DNA of 64,000 nucleotides from Lumnitzera littorea (Eukaryota; Streptophyta; Magnoliopsida; Myrtales; Combretaceae), in contig JAMXBB010000010.1 in assembly GCA_024138015.1 (NCBI GenBank), forward strand, positions 15,161,835 through 15,225,834, given 5' to 3'. The notes under the pieces are model-generated. The model ran no database searches. It saw only the letters and a program-made list of their open reading frames with translations, and was not told the DNA's origin. Position numbers and translations under genes: made by a program. This document shows, in pieces, positions 1-13,500 of this stretch. Within the stretch, counting starts at the first letter, position 1, and each line of letters begins with the position of its first letter.

Positions 1-1145
1 TCAACTTTGTCAATGGGGGAAAAAAAAAGAAACCTTCCTTTTCTTTTCCCCACTCAAACTTCTAAACAGCCTTAAAATAAATTTATAAAACATAAAAGGG
101 GCAACCAAAATGAAAAATTTTCAAATTCGGTAAATATTTCATCATCATTTAAAATGAAATGCTTCGTCGAACTTTATAAATACTTTTGAGTTAATTATAA
201 CAAATTAAAGTCCCATGCTACATACAAATTCTATTTGGTAAATTTATTTAAAAGGTTATTATAAGTAGTATATTGATAATATCTGTACGTGAATTTTTAA
301 AAAATGCTTTTATGCTATTATTAATTATATAAATACATATTATCTATTATAGTTTTATATGACTATTAATTCTTTTTATAAGACGATTCATCATGTTTAA
401 AAAAGAATTATGATCCTTCAAAATGTGAGAATGCATCACTATATAATACGGATTTTATCGGTTTATATTAAGTATTAATACAAAATAACTCGTCATGGAA
501 GTAATGAGACCAGCTTTTGAGACATGTGAGTCCTACAACCTTATTCTTAACTTGATCAAATCCATCAAAGAGGTTTATTAATGAAAAACAAGGGGGCTTT
601 CCTCAAATGATTATTATCTTTGCATAACTAAAAAAAGAAAAACTATTATTATTGCCAAAAGTATTAATGACATAAGTTAACAAAAACAAAAAATTATAAT
701 TAGCCAAAAGGTATGACTAATAAAACTGTATGTGTCACAAATAATACTATTGATTGAAGTTTATATTTACATGAAATATATATGGGGATGATACTAGTCA
801 TGTACGCTACACGATCTTGTGCTTTTGATGATCCAAGAGAAGTCTAGATTTGAAAATACGTAGAGAGATGTAGCGAAGAATACGCAATCTTGATAGTAAC
901 ACATGCTTATGATAGGTGAAGAGGTTTAGATTATTGACTTCAATAATCTTGGATGAGTTGGATTTTTTTTTTTCCGCATGATCTAGTAATTGATCCTTCA
1001 TGATAAGGTTTCAACAACATGATAATGTTTTTTAAATATCTCTTAATTGTTGCAAATGAGGAGGAGGATGCACCCATTTATATATCTTAAAGTCCGTCCT
1101 TGCCTATCGGATGAATTTAGAGAGTGATAAACAAAATGCTACTTC

Positions 1146-1171
1146 ATATATATATATATATATATATATAT
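1146..1171. repeat. (TA)n microsatellite
   Basis: Uninterrupted alternating TA run. Similar runs in this window lie at about 5307-5328, 6731-6759, 20190-20225 and 20571-20591. Confidence 0.9.
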
Positions 1172-1972
1172 TATCTTAGGCTTATGGAAGACTTGGCCCA
1201 TGAGTGAATCTATTGAGTGCATATGCCAATTAAGAAAAGTTAGAAGACAAGCAAACGAACCAAGTCATCCCTATTTCAAATTTACTAAATTAAATCCCGC
1301 TAAGACATTTCTAAAAATTAGGCATGACTCTCTAGGTGTTCTCGCTAACTCAAAGACTCAGTCCATAAAATAAATTTAGATCAAGCTCATAACTAAATAA
1401 GCACTCTACAAAACACTATATTATTTAGAAATAGTTACAATTCTCTTAGTTATGGGAATGCAACATTAGGAGTTGCTTCATTCCATATTAATTACTGTAA
1501 ATAGAAAAAAAAAAAATTTAAAACCAACTCAGTATGAAAAACATGTATTTTCACATATAATTAGAAAAAAAAAAAACAAAAACCGTTAGTGGGCCAAAGG
1601 TATCAATAGTGAGTATATATAAAGTGAAAAAAATGAAAAACTATAAATAGCGAAAAGTTATTGTTATTTATAAAAAAAGTACAAATCTGAAAAGCTTCAT
1701 AAATATATATGTGAAAGTATATATGTCATTTTCTTATAAAAAAAAATTGTACATTTTTATTCATAAAATTTGAATCTGAATATATTTTCTAAACATTTAT
1801 TAACTTATGGTGTGTGTTTGGTTGTCAACCGGATATGCTTTGGCCTTATGGATAGTGATTTGGCACATATGTAACATGTTAGGAGACTGAGGATTAGCTA
1901 CTAACACTCCTTATTGGGTTTGTCCGGTTGTTACTCATATCTGTTCCAAATATGTACGTCTCTATTGGCATC

Positions 1973-2223
1973 TGCCACTCCTTTCCTTTTTTGGTTACCC
2001 CCCTTCTCCTCCAATCCTCTTCGCCTCCTCCATCATTTCTAACTTCCATCCTCTCAGCTAGCTTCTCTCTCTTTTTTCCTTCACCTGTATGTTTTTTTGT
2101 CTTTTTTTTTCTTTCTTCTTCATTCTCTTTTTGTTTTTTTTTTTTTTTGTTTTTTCCTTTTCTTTTCCCTTTCTCTCTCTTTCTCTCTGTTTTTGTCTTT
2201 TTTTTTTTTTCGTTCACATCCAT
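1973..2223. repeat. Pyrimidine-rich low-complexity tract
   Basis: About 250 bases of almost pure C/T on the plus strand, with T runs of up to 12. It gives long spurious frames on both strands (Phe/Ser/Leu-rich on plus, Lys/Glu-rich on minus). No gene is called. Confidence 0.8.
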
Positions 2224-2358
2224 CTTACCATGATTTCCATCTATTGATGTTGACATCCTCTACCGTTTTAGTTTATCACTTTTTATAATAATAATATATT
2301 ATTATGTTACAATATTGTCTACATTACATGTATAGGATTTCCCTTGACTAGAGTTTTC

Positions 2359-2384
2359 TATTATTATTATTATTATTATTATTA
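2359..2384. repeat. (TTA)n microsatellite
   Basis: About eight TTA units in a row. A shorter (AAT)n run lies at about 30804-30821. Confidence 0.85.
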
Positions 2385-2577
2385 TGATGTGACAATTTTG
2401 TCTACATTACAAATTGTTAGAGACGTATTGCATAACGTACGTGTGTTGCGCATACAATACCAGAAACCTCAAGCAATAACCAGCACACCCTTGCGGCAGT
2501 ATCCGATCCTCCGGTGAAACTGGAACGATGAAGGTGTTAGGTTTTCGTGCTTTGTAGTATTTATTATTTATTTTATA

Positions 2578-3218
2578 AGGGAAATTATATAAGAGGATAT
2601 TGATGTTTAGGAATAAATTTAAATAAGTTATTAACATTTTAAAAAACGTTAAAACAAATGATCAAGATTTTACTAAGAGGTTAAAATAAAGATTATTGTT
2701 ATAATGTTATAAGTTTGTTTATTAAGTGACACATGACACACATATAGTATATATGTTACACTAATATATGCATTTAAATAATAAATAAATAGAAAAAAAC
2801 TTTAAAAATATAAAAAGATACTTTTTCCGATTTTTTAATTAATTTTATTTAAATTATATTATTATACTTAAATTATTTTATTTAGCTTTTTATTTTTCTA
2901 GTCTTTCTATATTTTTTAATTTTCTTTTTTTTTTCTTTTATTTTTCAAAATTTTCTTAATTTTTCAATATCTTTTTATATTTTTTAAAGTTTTTTCTACT
3001 TATTTATCATTTAAATGCATATGTCAACCCTACCTATATTTCACACTTATGCCATGTATCACTTAGCGTCCATGTCAAATGAAACTAATAGTGTTATAAT
3101 GATGATCATTATTTTAATTTCTTGTTGAAATTTTGATATCTTATTTTAACTTTTTAAAACGTTAATTTCTTATTTTAACTTATTTCTAAACGTTGATACT
3201 CTTTAGTGTAATTCTCTC
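2578..3218. mobile_element. Fold-back MITE, Mutator-like, 9-bp TSD
   Basis: The two ends form long imperfect inverted repeats of about 200-250 bp each. Left-arm blocks such as those at 2600-2660 and 2755-2820 reappear in reverse complement at 3130-3215 and 2968-3030. The loop (about 2820-2965) is T-rich. The nine bases TATTTTATA stand directly outside both ends (2569-2577 and 3219-3227), matching a target-site duplication. A 9-bp duplication with long terminal inverted repeats is typical of Mutator-like elements. No transposase frame is present, so this is a non-autonomous copy. Confidence 0.65.
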
Positions 3219-3227
3219 TATTTTATA

Positions 3228-6200
3228 ATAATATATAAAATGTAAAAATTTTATTTATTTGATTTACAAACAAATTCTTAAAAAAAAAATTATAGACTAA
3301 TATCATAAATGGTACCCAAATTTTATTAAAATGTGTAGGAAATTGATCCTCTAAAATATTTTAAGAAAAGTTACAAATTCAATTAGTAAGATTCTATTTA
3401 TTTTTGAAATATAAAAAATATCATTATATTTTCATCTTTTTTTCTCGTGATAACAATTATTGATTACACATTATTGCATTTTAAGAGTGATAATTATAGA
3501 ATTTTAGGAAAGTAACTTTAGAGAATTTAAATCCAAATGTATAATTTATTACCTATATTCTTTGAATGATCAATTTGTTATCTAATTGAAATTTACTTAT
3601 CATTTTTGCTACTCATATTAACTCCATCAAGTTTATTTGCTAATGTGAACATAACAATGGATCATGATTAGAACATTCGAGCTATACCAAAGCTTAGGAT
3701 GGCTAGTGGTTACTTGTAGGAAATTACTTGTCCTCCCACTATGTGGCCACTGGCCATCCCTCAGCCCTAGGAGCTAGAGTAGTTAAAACGACAACTAAAG
3801 GCGAAGTGAGTTGCGATCTACATAAAAAAAAAAGTGGATCATTTAACTCACTAATGACTATAAATCAATTCTTAATTCATTCTTTTATGCATCAATATAT
3901 GAATTTAACAGAGTTAGTCAAATAACAAAATGACTACAAAAACTTCAACTAAGTAACAAAGTGATGTATTAAAATATAAATAATAAATTGTACATATTAA
4001 TAGAGTTTATATATTATTTATGATAGTTACCGAAAACTTATCAACATTTTCAATTTTAAAATGTGCATAAAATCTGTTGTGAGGTATATAAATCCCTGGC
4101 CAAGAAAAGAAAGGTAGATAAGTCATTATGACACGTAATATATATTCTTCCAAAAGCTCCTTGGAAGCAACTATTATCTTAACTGGAATTTTCTGGCATT
4201 GACCTTTATTTCATCGTGTATCATTTTCACACGTTACCCTACTTTCCGGCTTCCATATCCATAGCCATATCCTTGTAACAAAAGTATTGGCTCTTATCCT
4301 CTTCCATCGCCGCCATTGCTCACAATTTCAAGATATATATTGAGTGCTTAATAAGCATTAGTTAATGATGGAAATAATGTAGACATCATTATAACTTATA
4401 ACTAATGATATGAAAATTAGTTTTTTAATAAGGTGGATTATGTTTAATTTTTCTTACTTTCAAAATTATAATATATAGTTAGCAAAAGAGAGAGAGAGAG
4501 AGAAAAAAAAAAAAGAAGAGAAGATTTATTATATATCTAATATTGATGACAATTTTACAATAAAATAAATAATCAAAATGCAAAAATGTTTCTTTTTCTG
4601 AACTTTACAAGTGCATGTGTTACCAAAATCATTGTAATCTTAGTTATGAAAACTGATTTTTTAATGAAATAGATTGAGTTTAATTCTTCCATCACCTAAA
4701 GTTATAATATGATATGGTTCCAAAAAAACAAAGAAAGTCACTTGTTAGAACTACTAATTTTCATTTTCATGAAGATAAATGAGTAAACTATTTAATTATT
4801 GAGGAATCCTTACTAAGGTTTACATGTATTACCTAGTCATATCTATTCAATATTCTTCGTTGTTTTTCTTTAATATGTTCTAGCTATATTAAAGAACTTA
4901 ATAGTTGTTATACAAAGCAATTCTCATGAGAGCATTTATATAGTTCAATGCTTAGATAAATCTTTAAGGAATCATTGTAGAGTTTTATAGAATATAGAAA
5001 TAATTAATTTAATATAAAATTTTTAATTAAAATTTTCTAACTGCAAGAATAGGATTATTATGAGAAAGTGTACTTTGGAGTGTTAAACATTTGGTACAAA
5101 AAGTTCAAGTGAAATGAGATTGAATAGCGATATGTTAACTCTATGTTTATATCTTGGATTTACATAAAACCTGTCATGAAAGAGCATTTAAACAATGAAA
5201 TAGGTAAAGGTTTAAATCAAACTTGTTATGTACTTAATGGTTTCTTATTATGTATTTGTTTGTGTCTTAATTCTCTTCTATTGTATATATCAAAGTTTCT
5301 CTCTCCATATATATATATATATATATATTGTTATATAAATTGGGTATGTTAAGCAATAGAGCGAAAAACCTAGGAAATTATTAGAGAAATTATGTGTTCT
5401 AAGATTGTCAAGGAATTGATGTACTATTATTATTACACTATAGTATATCTATGGTGCATTTTTTCTTTCAACCCATGTCCTTTTTGAGTTTTTTACATAA
5501 ATCATACATGTGTTTCCTTTTTCTTTTACTTAGGTTTATTTTTGTGGTATGTACTCAATAATCCAAATCTTATCCCAACAAATCAATACTATGGCGAGGT
5601 TTAGATATCAAGGGTTTTAAGAATTTAAAATTGATCTAACGAAGAGACATATACCAAGTATGATATTGAGAAGTTTAACGTTTGTACATTTTTTAGATTG
5701 TGGCAAGTGCAAATGAAGGAAGATAATGAGTTGTTACTAGCATTTAACAGTTAAAAGAAATATAAGGATGGTTGGGTCCAACATGCATAGTAGTAGACCT
5801 ACAAGCTTATGTAGAGTCATTACCTACACATGGGTATAGCTAGTAGTTGAGGATGGTTAGTATATGTAAAATCTAGGCTAGACTACAAAATAGGTTGATA
5901 TGCATGATATTTTATGCAAGGTACATGTTAAAGTTATCCAGTAACGATTTATCTCTTGGTTTGATGGATCATACTGGTTATCAATAGTAAAGTGAGATAC
6001 ATTAATATGGATGTATCCCATAGAGGTCAATTGGTGACAAGAGGAGTTAGTTAAAAAAATTGTTTCACTTATAAGGAATGGTGACTACTAGTGATTCTAT
6101 TGGGAACATCAATCTTTAAGTGGAGAATTATAATATATATATTGTTGTCTATAATAGGAAAATACATGTTTGTTGTATGGTAATACTTGTTTTACTTCAC

Positions 6201-6728
6201 TTAGGCATTGCATCAAATCCAAGAGCTTGGAGGGAGGTAGGGCCTAGAGTCAAAGAAGTACTTGTTGACTTAGAGTGTATTAATTGGGACAATGAAGAGT
6301 TATTATACTATCAATTGTCATAGCTAGGCATTAGGTGGCAAAGCCTCGTAGGTTTTGTGTAATGTACTAGTAACTTAAAGCTAGGTAGTTAACAAGATTA
6401 TATTGAATGAGCTACATTACAACTATTACCTTATTGTGTAGGCAAGTGTATTGAGTTGTGCAAATTCAAATCAAGGTAGGGATTTATTTTGCTTATTGCT
6501 TGAATTTACACTTAACTCTATTATGAAAGAGATTTAGGTAAGTAAATTGGCAAATGACTATATTAATGTTGTTATGTACTTGGTAGTTTTATACCTTGTA
6601 TGTTATAGGAGCCTAATAATATTTGGTCATATGTATTAGAGTTTCGCTTTTTGTAACTTAGTACATTTTAAGGAACCTTCCCCTTTAAACACATCTTTAG
6701 TTTATCTTAGGTTCTTCAAGAGAGTAAC

Positions 6729-6759
<31 letters not shown>
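3228..6759. other. AT-rich intergenic DNA, no gene seen
   Basis: Only short, low-complexity reading frames occur. It contains a (GA)n run near 4485-4501 and TA runs near 5307-5328 and 6731-6759. The short frame at 6120-6323 has no motif that I recognise. Confidence 0.6.
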
Positions 6760-6767
6760 TTCTTATT

Positions 6768-7135
6768 AGGGGTGAGCAGGTACATGGTTAGCAAGGAATG
6801 ACACGAAGCATTTAGCTTAGGATTCATATGGGTTAGGCTTTTGTTATTTTTTAATGAAATGGTTTTCTTTTTTCATTTATTATTTTTATTTAATTGCTAT
6901 TATCGGGTAGGTATAAAAGATGTCTGAACTTGTATCTTACATGTTTTAAAGTATAGGTTCTAAGATGAATATAAAATAGTTTGACTTTCTACTCGTATCT
7001 TAGCCTACTAGAACAAGTTTTAAAAAATTATTATTTAGAACCTGTCTTATGCCTTAAAATACTCATCCAAATCCTATTAACCAAGTAAAGTTCGGATGGA
7101 TAGCTTATATGACAGGGTTACCCACTTACCTCTAA
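6768..7135. mobile_element. hAT-type MITE with 8-bp TSD
   Basis: A 368-bp non-coding element. Its left end reads AGGGGTGAGCAGGTA, and the reverse complement of its right end is similar (about 11 of 15 bases). It is flanked by the direct repeat TTCTTATT at 6760-6767 and 7136-7143. An 8-bp duplication and short terminal inverted repeats are typical of hAT superfamily MITEs. A related sequence lies in the same orientation at about 18.83-19.19 kb. Confidence 0.65.
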
Positions 7136-8179
7136 TTCTTATTGTCCTATCTTATTAGATTATCACATTTTCACTAATATTTTTAATCAAAATAAAATTT
7201 TTAAAAATAATGAAAATCATATAAATATATTTTTAATTTTTAATGTATTATAAATGATAAATTGATTAAAGGAAACATAAAATAAAAAGGTAAAACATGC
7301 AAAGCATTAGCAATGTGCTATTACAAAGGAATGTACAACACAAATTGTAATAAGGACTAAAAAAAGAGAGCCTTCTTCGTGGGGAAGGGGCCAAAGATCC
7401 TTAATAAAGTGCTCTTATTAAGTGACAATAATTTTTTTTTTCTATCCTTCAATATTTGTATTTTTTATGATAATATATATTAATACTTTCATATCTGAAT
7501 GATTGTATTAAGAGTATTTGTTAACAAATTAAAAAAAAAAGAAAAAAAATTCATTATTTGGTATATTTACTTTTTCTTAAATTATAAAATCAATATTAAA
7601 ACACAAAAGTGTCTGTAGGTGTTCATCATTAGACTTCTCTTAAAATGACACATATATATTTATTATCTACATTAAACTGCTAAAGTAATATAAAGAATAA
7701 TTTTTAAGAAATCTATAATTGTTAAGGTAAATTTATAAAAGGTACTTAGCACATATTCCAGTACTTAGCACATTCTTCCTTCTTATAAATTGCAAGCACT
7801 AGAGGTACTTAGAGGGATTACGATACCATATAGGGTAATAGTATCGACTGACATTTGTTAAGCCTGTGCTAGAGAAGCTAGGCTTATTTTTTTTTAAAAT
7901 TAAAAAAAAAATCAATGGAATGAAAAGAATATGGCCATTGAGGATTTTTACTACTTGCATCCATGATTCATTTCTCTTGTCTATTCATTTGGAGAAATAT
8001 GTTGAGCAACAAATTAAAATGCAAAACGTCTACATTTGAGAACTTTTTGTTAATTTTTTTTTTTTGTTGTTGATGTAAAATTTGCCTATAAATAATGGTA
8101 AAATTGTATGAGTTTTACACCAAATTTAGTACAACTTTACATCATTTTACAAATTTCTCTACTTCCAATTTGATATTAG

Positions 8180-9391
8180 CTATGAAACTCAATAAATCTC
8201 ATAATTTTCCACATTTTGAGCACTCCCTAACCTCACAAAATACCTAAATGCCTTCAAATTTGCAAGATGGTTCATATTTTCTATTTAATACATATTGAAT
8301 TACTAATTTCCTCCAAATTTTCTATTAATTAACCAAAATTTTTAAAATTTCCACCACAACTCAATAGGTATGGTACTACCATATTTCCAATATGTTCTAC
8401 ATCCTACTTATGACTATACTCAACAATTTATGCCACTTAGGTCAAGTCTTCAACGTAATTTCGATGAAACACCATAAACACCTAACAATACAAATTTCAT
8501 AGATAGTTTCCCATAGAAAAAAAATAGTGATGATGAGGTGGAAGAAACTAAATCGATTTGAAGGTAGTAAGAAAAAATGGGACTGCAATAATGATAAACT
8601 TTTTGTCCACTCATGGTTGAGGGCTAGCAAAGATCCTATTGTTAAAAACAATTAATCATTACAAACTTTATGGCGATGGGTCCATAAAAGTTTTGAAGGA
8701 GGACAAGCCCTAGAAAATGGAACAAACAAATAGAAACATATGTAGCAGTAATGTAAAGCTCAATGGGAAAAAATGTCAAGGGACATGATGCAATTTGATA
8801 CATATTACGACTAAATAAAAAGGTGGGCACAAAGTAGGAAGAACAAGTATGATTATATAAAGGACACTCATGATCTTTATAGAGAAAATGAGAACAGACT
8901 ATGTAGGGTTGAACATTGTTAGATGATATCATGTAATAAACCCAAATGGATGTCTCAAATCAATAATGTAGAGAACTTTCAAAGTAAGCAAACCATGATT
9001 AGTACATCCGATGCATATACTAGCTCATCCTCTAATCATGATTTACTAAGTAATAATGGGGAAAGTGAGCCTAGTAAATTAGCGATAAGAGGAAAGGAAA
9101 GAAGAAGATGGGAATGGAGGAGATTGTTGATGGATTGGCATAAGGGCTATGACACTTAAGTGAATCAAATTGTGGTAGAATGGAGCTGCTTTGTGCGATA
9201 GTTAAGTAAATGGAAAAAGAACTTGAAACAATTAAGGAGACGGAACATCACAAGATCAAGAAGGAACAATGTAAGTGCATGGAATGAGAAAGATCAATAA
9301 TGATTGTCGATCTTTCGAAGATGGATGAGGAGCAAAAGGAATGGTTTAAAGAGATGCATCGAGAGATTATTAACAAAAGAAGGACTTCATA
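8180..9391 (+). pseudogene. PIF/Harbinger ORF1-like protein remnant
   Basis: Decayed gene for the DNA-binding partner that PIF/Harbinger elements carry beside their transposase; in plant databases such proteins often appear as NAM-associated or 'glutathione S-transferase T3-like'. Reading from the ATG at 8180 gives an N-terminal stretch with NFPHFEH, then a SANT-like segment (VHSWLRASKDPIV near 8605). The region at 8760-8950 reads AQWEKMSRDMMQFD, then LYRENENRL, then KPKWM, in the order expected for the family's trihelix-like domain. The end (about 9310-9391) reads LSKMDEEQKEWF. Several in-frame stops and one frameshift near 9170-9210 show it is dead. Confidence 0.6.
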
Positions 9392-9539
9392 ATTTTAATT
9401 TATTTAATACTATGTATGAGTTCATGTTGATATAGCTAGTGAATTTAATTTTGCTTAATGTATTTATCTAATATGAGTATTGCTCTTAATGTAGTTGGAG
9501 ATTTTATAAACTAGCCATTGCAAATTAGCCGCAATAAAC

Positions 9540-9902
9540 TAGTTGCTGTAAGAATGATATAGTAAAGGTGTTGAACGAGCTTTTGGAGTTCTATAAACTC
9601 ATTTTACTATAATCCATGGCCCTTCACAGATGTGGGATCAAGAAGTTATAGGCTAAATTATGAGAGCATGTATAATATTACATAATATAATTTTTGAAGA
9701 TGAATGAGATAACTATAATTTTAACTTTTAAGTTTTAGAATATGAGTCAATAGATAGTACTAATCTTACACCATATTGCAGAGTATGCAACTTACATTCA
9801 AAACAATATTTAGCTTCGTGATAGGATGAAACACTATCAGCTACAATCCGACCTAATTAAGTGTGTATGGCAACAATTTGGACCCATTGAAGACAATGAA
9901 TA
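9540..9902 (+). pseudogene. PIF/Harbinger transposase, C-terminal fragment
   Basis: A fragment of the DDE_4-type transposase. The sequence encodes VERAFGV near 9573, followed by HGPSQMWDQEVIG and MRACIILHNIIFEDE. These are the conserved C-terminal blocks of plant Harbinger transposases, and the block with E in VERAFG normally holds the last catalytic acidic residue. A frameshift leads to a final block with RDRMKHYQLQSDLI near 9825-9870. Stops interrupt the frame. Only about 140 bp separates it from the ORF1-like remnant, so most of the transposase gene has been deleted. Confidence 0.7.
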
Positions 9903-10568
9903 AGTAGAAAAAAATGATTTTCATATTTATGTTGGCTTGTTGATTTTCCCCCCCTTTTTCTTTTCATATGTTGTTATGTTGTCCAACTTATGTGGTCTCA
10001 TTGTAATTATTGTTCATGTTATTTTTTCAATTTGTGTGAGTTTGAATTTAATTTTTGTTAATGCTAATTAGAACCATATTTGATATAATTAATCGTCCTT
10101 AGAAAATTAATGTAATTTATTTGTCCATTTATGCATGCCTAATCTAGGAAACTTTGGTTTTTTTTTTTTTCAACAATTCATTTAGTTATTTCTCAAATAT
10201 GAAAAGACAATAATTTTTTTCTTTTAGCTTATCTACAGATACAACATACATGCAAGGACAACGCTTCTTTTATTTTAAACTATTAAGTTTCTTTTTTATT
10301 TTTATTTTTATGTAATAATAATAACAATATGAAATATTAATAGAAGAATTTTGCATCATTCAATATTTACCTTAAATATATTTTATGTATTATTTAAAAA
10401 GTAATGATAATATGTGATAGGCAAAAAAAATAAAAAAAATTTTGGTAAATAACATTTATTAAATACTTCTTTATAAAATAAAGATTTATTAATAATAATT
10501 GATAACTGACAAGCTGATGTAATAGATTTAAGCACCTCCTCTAAATATTTTTGTATAAACAGATCCTA

Positions 10569-13500
10569 CAATTATTCTTTATTTTACTGGGCACACACGC
10601 ATATATAAACATAAAGGAATAATCGCGACAAATCGTAAAACATGTGCCAGTGGGTCAAGGATGAAGATTTTTTGGGCTAAGTAGGTGGCCGAGGAGATAC
10701 AGCTTGAGTGAATGACGTGGAATTATGTGGACGTTTCATGTCCGACCACGTGAAATGCGTATAGTGGCAGTATATATGACTTCAGCCGACAACCTCAACA
10801 CGTGTCTTCTTCTTGTTTCCTAAAACCAATTATTAGACTTCCCCATTCGATTCAGAAACTCCCACTCGCAGGTTTTGCTTCTTCTTTTCGTACTCGCCAC
10901 CACGACAGGTTTATACTGGGGAACGTCTCCCATTGATCCCCGCTGCTCCCATGTCCCACAATTTTTTTTTTTTTTTTTTTAAACTTTCAATCTTTAATGC
11001 ATTTTCACGAGCCACTAATATATAACGGACAACTCATTTGGTATTTTTAATTTAACAAAATCAACAGAGATATCAAATGAATATTTCTAAAAGTACTACA
11101 AATTCATAGGAAAAATACGAGAAAAAGTCTATCTCAATGGTAGCAACCTACCTTCAATGGTGTTTCACAAGAAACCATAGCCATTATCCATACATTATTG
11201 GTGAGGTAATACCGATAAAATCTATATTATGCCTAATCAAAACCACAACCTGCCTTTAATTGAAAAAAAAAAAACGTAGTCTTAAGACATAAGTAGACTT
11301 TGGTTAGAGTATCCATCGTAAAACTAATATAGATAAAATTGGATTGAAGTTTCAATTGAGTTAAGGATTTGGATTGAGAATGGAACCAAATATAGTAAAT
11401 TTATCATAATATGGTTTATAACTTCATGTAAACACGAATTGTACGATATTTTATATGAACATATAGATTACTTTTGTTTTTCTAAAGCATAAATGTATAG
11501 GTGCAAATTAAATAGTCACATGCGTATTGCATGCATCATGCATTACACGAGGCCTAGGAGGAGTGATGTGAATGGTACAAAGGGATGAGTAAGAGAAAAA
11601 TGGTATAGAGGAGGAGCAAATAGTTTCGGTTGGCTCTAATGTACAATGTAACAAATGGAGGAATGTAGCAACATCGAACTCAATGATTTGCGATGAAATG
11701 TTATGTATTATTCAAATAATTGAATATTTGATCTTTCAAGGAGTGAATTCGATAGTTAGATAACACTCATGTAGGATTCTTAATGTCTAAATGAGAAAAG
11801 AGGTTGGGTATTTATAAAAAGTGAACATTGACCTCATTCGCCAGATTATAATAATGATCAAAAGTTAAAATGAATCTCTTCATTAATAGACTCACAAATG
11901 GGCTTCATTTGAATTTGTGCCCAATAACAACTTTTATAATTGACGAGCTAAATTAAGAAAAGTTAGTATCAAATATATTGATTCAATAAGCACGATGCAT
12001 GGTCCACCATGCCAAAACCTGATAATCTTGATTGTTATAGGTTTGACTTTCTAAGCATTATTACTTTAATGTAGAGAGTCACATCAAATTGGTCATTGAG
12101 CTTAAAACCTAATCTTGGATTTAATTCTTTATATAGAGTTTTAGGATAGAAATATTGGCTATTGCTAGCAGCTATATATCTCATAAACAACAAGTGTCTA
12201 GCTTAAGCAATTGGATAAGTTATGCTCCTCCGTCTTTAGATTAAAAAAGAAAGACATGGAGACATTTAATGAGGTAGAGTTTCAAATATCTCCCAAATCA
12301 TTTAAATCTTGGCCTTCAAAAAAAAAAAAAAAACTCACGAATGAGATTCCATATATCCTTTTTGATTGGTTTCATGCAATTCCATTATATAAAGACAACG
12401 AACTTGAGGTAAAAGGTTTCGTTTTGAAATTATCTAAACTTTAGTTTATAAAGAGAACAGCGTTCATATCAGGAGAGTTTTGATTAGGGAATTGACAGTA
12501 AAGTTCGGTGTGAAAATCTTGAGAGAAAATAATTTCTGAGAATTATCTCAATTCAAACTCCTATGCTGGTATTTGAGAAAATTTGGAATTGCCTTCAGCG
12601 ACATCCTAAAGTTCTCGAGAAGCAGTTAAGCCATGGAATTAACATGATGATATCACAAAAAAAATCCTTCGCTCAAATTTTTTAATCAAACTATTTCCTT
12701 ACATTAATCCTGTGCATTGATTTGTGAGTGATTTTCACCCACACTGTCGAAGACATCTAGCCTAGTAAGTTTAGGATTTCATGATATAAGGGGTAGTTTC
12801 AAATACCTCCCTTAAAAGTATTAGTTAGATATAAATATACCCCTTAAATTCTTCAAATATAATTTATCTTTCTATAATTTTTCAAAATATATAAATAACT
12901 CTCAAAATCGTGGCTAAAACCCTTCAACCATTGTAACAATGGAGGGGAGCTTTAATAGCGATTTAGAGCACAAATACACATTTTCTAAAATTATAGAGTA
13001 AAATCATATTTTAGGAGTTTAAGTATCCATTCTTATATAGTGTGCATATAACTACGAGAGAGAAATTAAAAAGTTGCTGGGGGGACTTTGAAAAGATGCT
13101 TTTCGTGCCCTAATTTTCTATGGTGGGTAAACCTTGGATTCTCAATGTCAGCTATATATGGATCTGCACTTCCCCTCGAAAGAGTACTATCATGATTATG
13201 ATATAGGGAATAGTTTTTTATAAGGTATAGTCTAACTCCATTTATATATGTGGCATTTATATTGCCACATCAATTCACATCTAAATCAAGCAGAGGTCTT
13301 TAATGTGTACAGCACCAAGAGAAGTCATTTTTCTTCCACATTTCTGTTTCCACATTTGAGCTGTACTCATTTTGACTTGCTTTCAAAATTTATCTTCACA
13401 GTCTCCTTCAAGAAGTTGTGAAGCGTGCGTAAAATAATTCTTCGTATCTTGAAAATATATAGCGTATCCATTTTGTTAATAGGACAAAGTTCTCTTAGGG

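Larger units (their letters stand above)
1..2568. other. AT-rich intergenic DNA, no gene seen
   Basis: No reading frame here looks like a real protein. The stretch holds a (TA)n microsatellite at about 1146-1171, a pyrimidine-rich tract at about 1973-2223 and a (TTA)n run at about 2359-2384. The lysine/glutamate-rich frame antisense to the pyrimidine tract is a low-complexity by-product. Confidence 0.7.
7511..10566 (+). mobile_element. Degenerate PIF/Harbinger transposon
   Basis: The element contains decayed versions of both PIF/Harbinger proteins on the plus strand: an ORF1-like SANT/NAM-associated protein (8180-9391) and the C-terminal part of the DDE transposase (9540-9902). The N-terminal and central transposase is missing. 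The 3' non-coding part (10.33-10.56 kb) and 5' leader (about 8.13-8.19 kb) have inverted copies within 15.0-15.32 kb, which helps place the ends. The right end near 10566 reads GGATCTGTTTATAC on the minus strand. The left end at 7511 follows a TAA and is a guess. Confidence 0.55.

Noticed and set aside
1894..2256. 120-codon Lys/Glu/Arg-rich frame on the minus strand
   Set aside because: It is the antisense of a pyrimidine-rich low-complexity tract and has no domain or family pattern.
6120..6323. 67-codon plus-strand frame
   Set aside because: No motif recognised, no neighbouring exon-like sequence, and length expected by chance.
12211..12444. 77-codon plus-strand frame
   Set aside because: Contains an A-run-derived lysine stretch and no recognisable domain.
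12780..13050. Another Mutator-like MITE with ends near 12785 and 13045
   Set aside because: Only short, weak inverted similarity and no target duplication found by eye.
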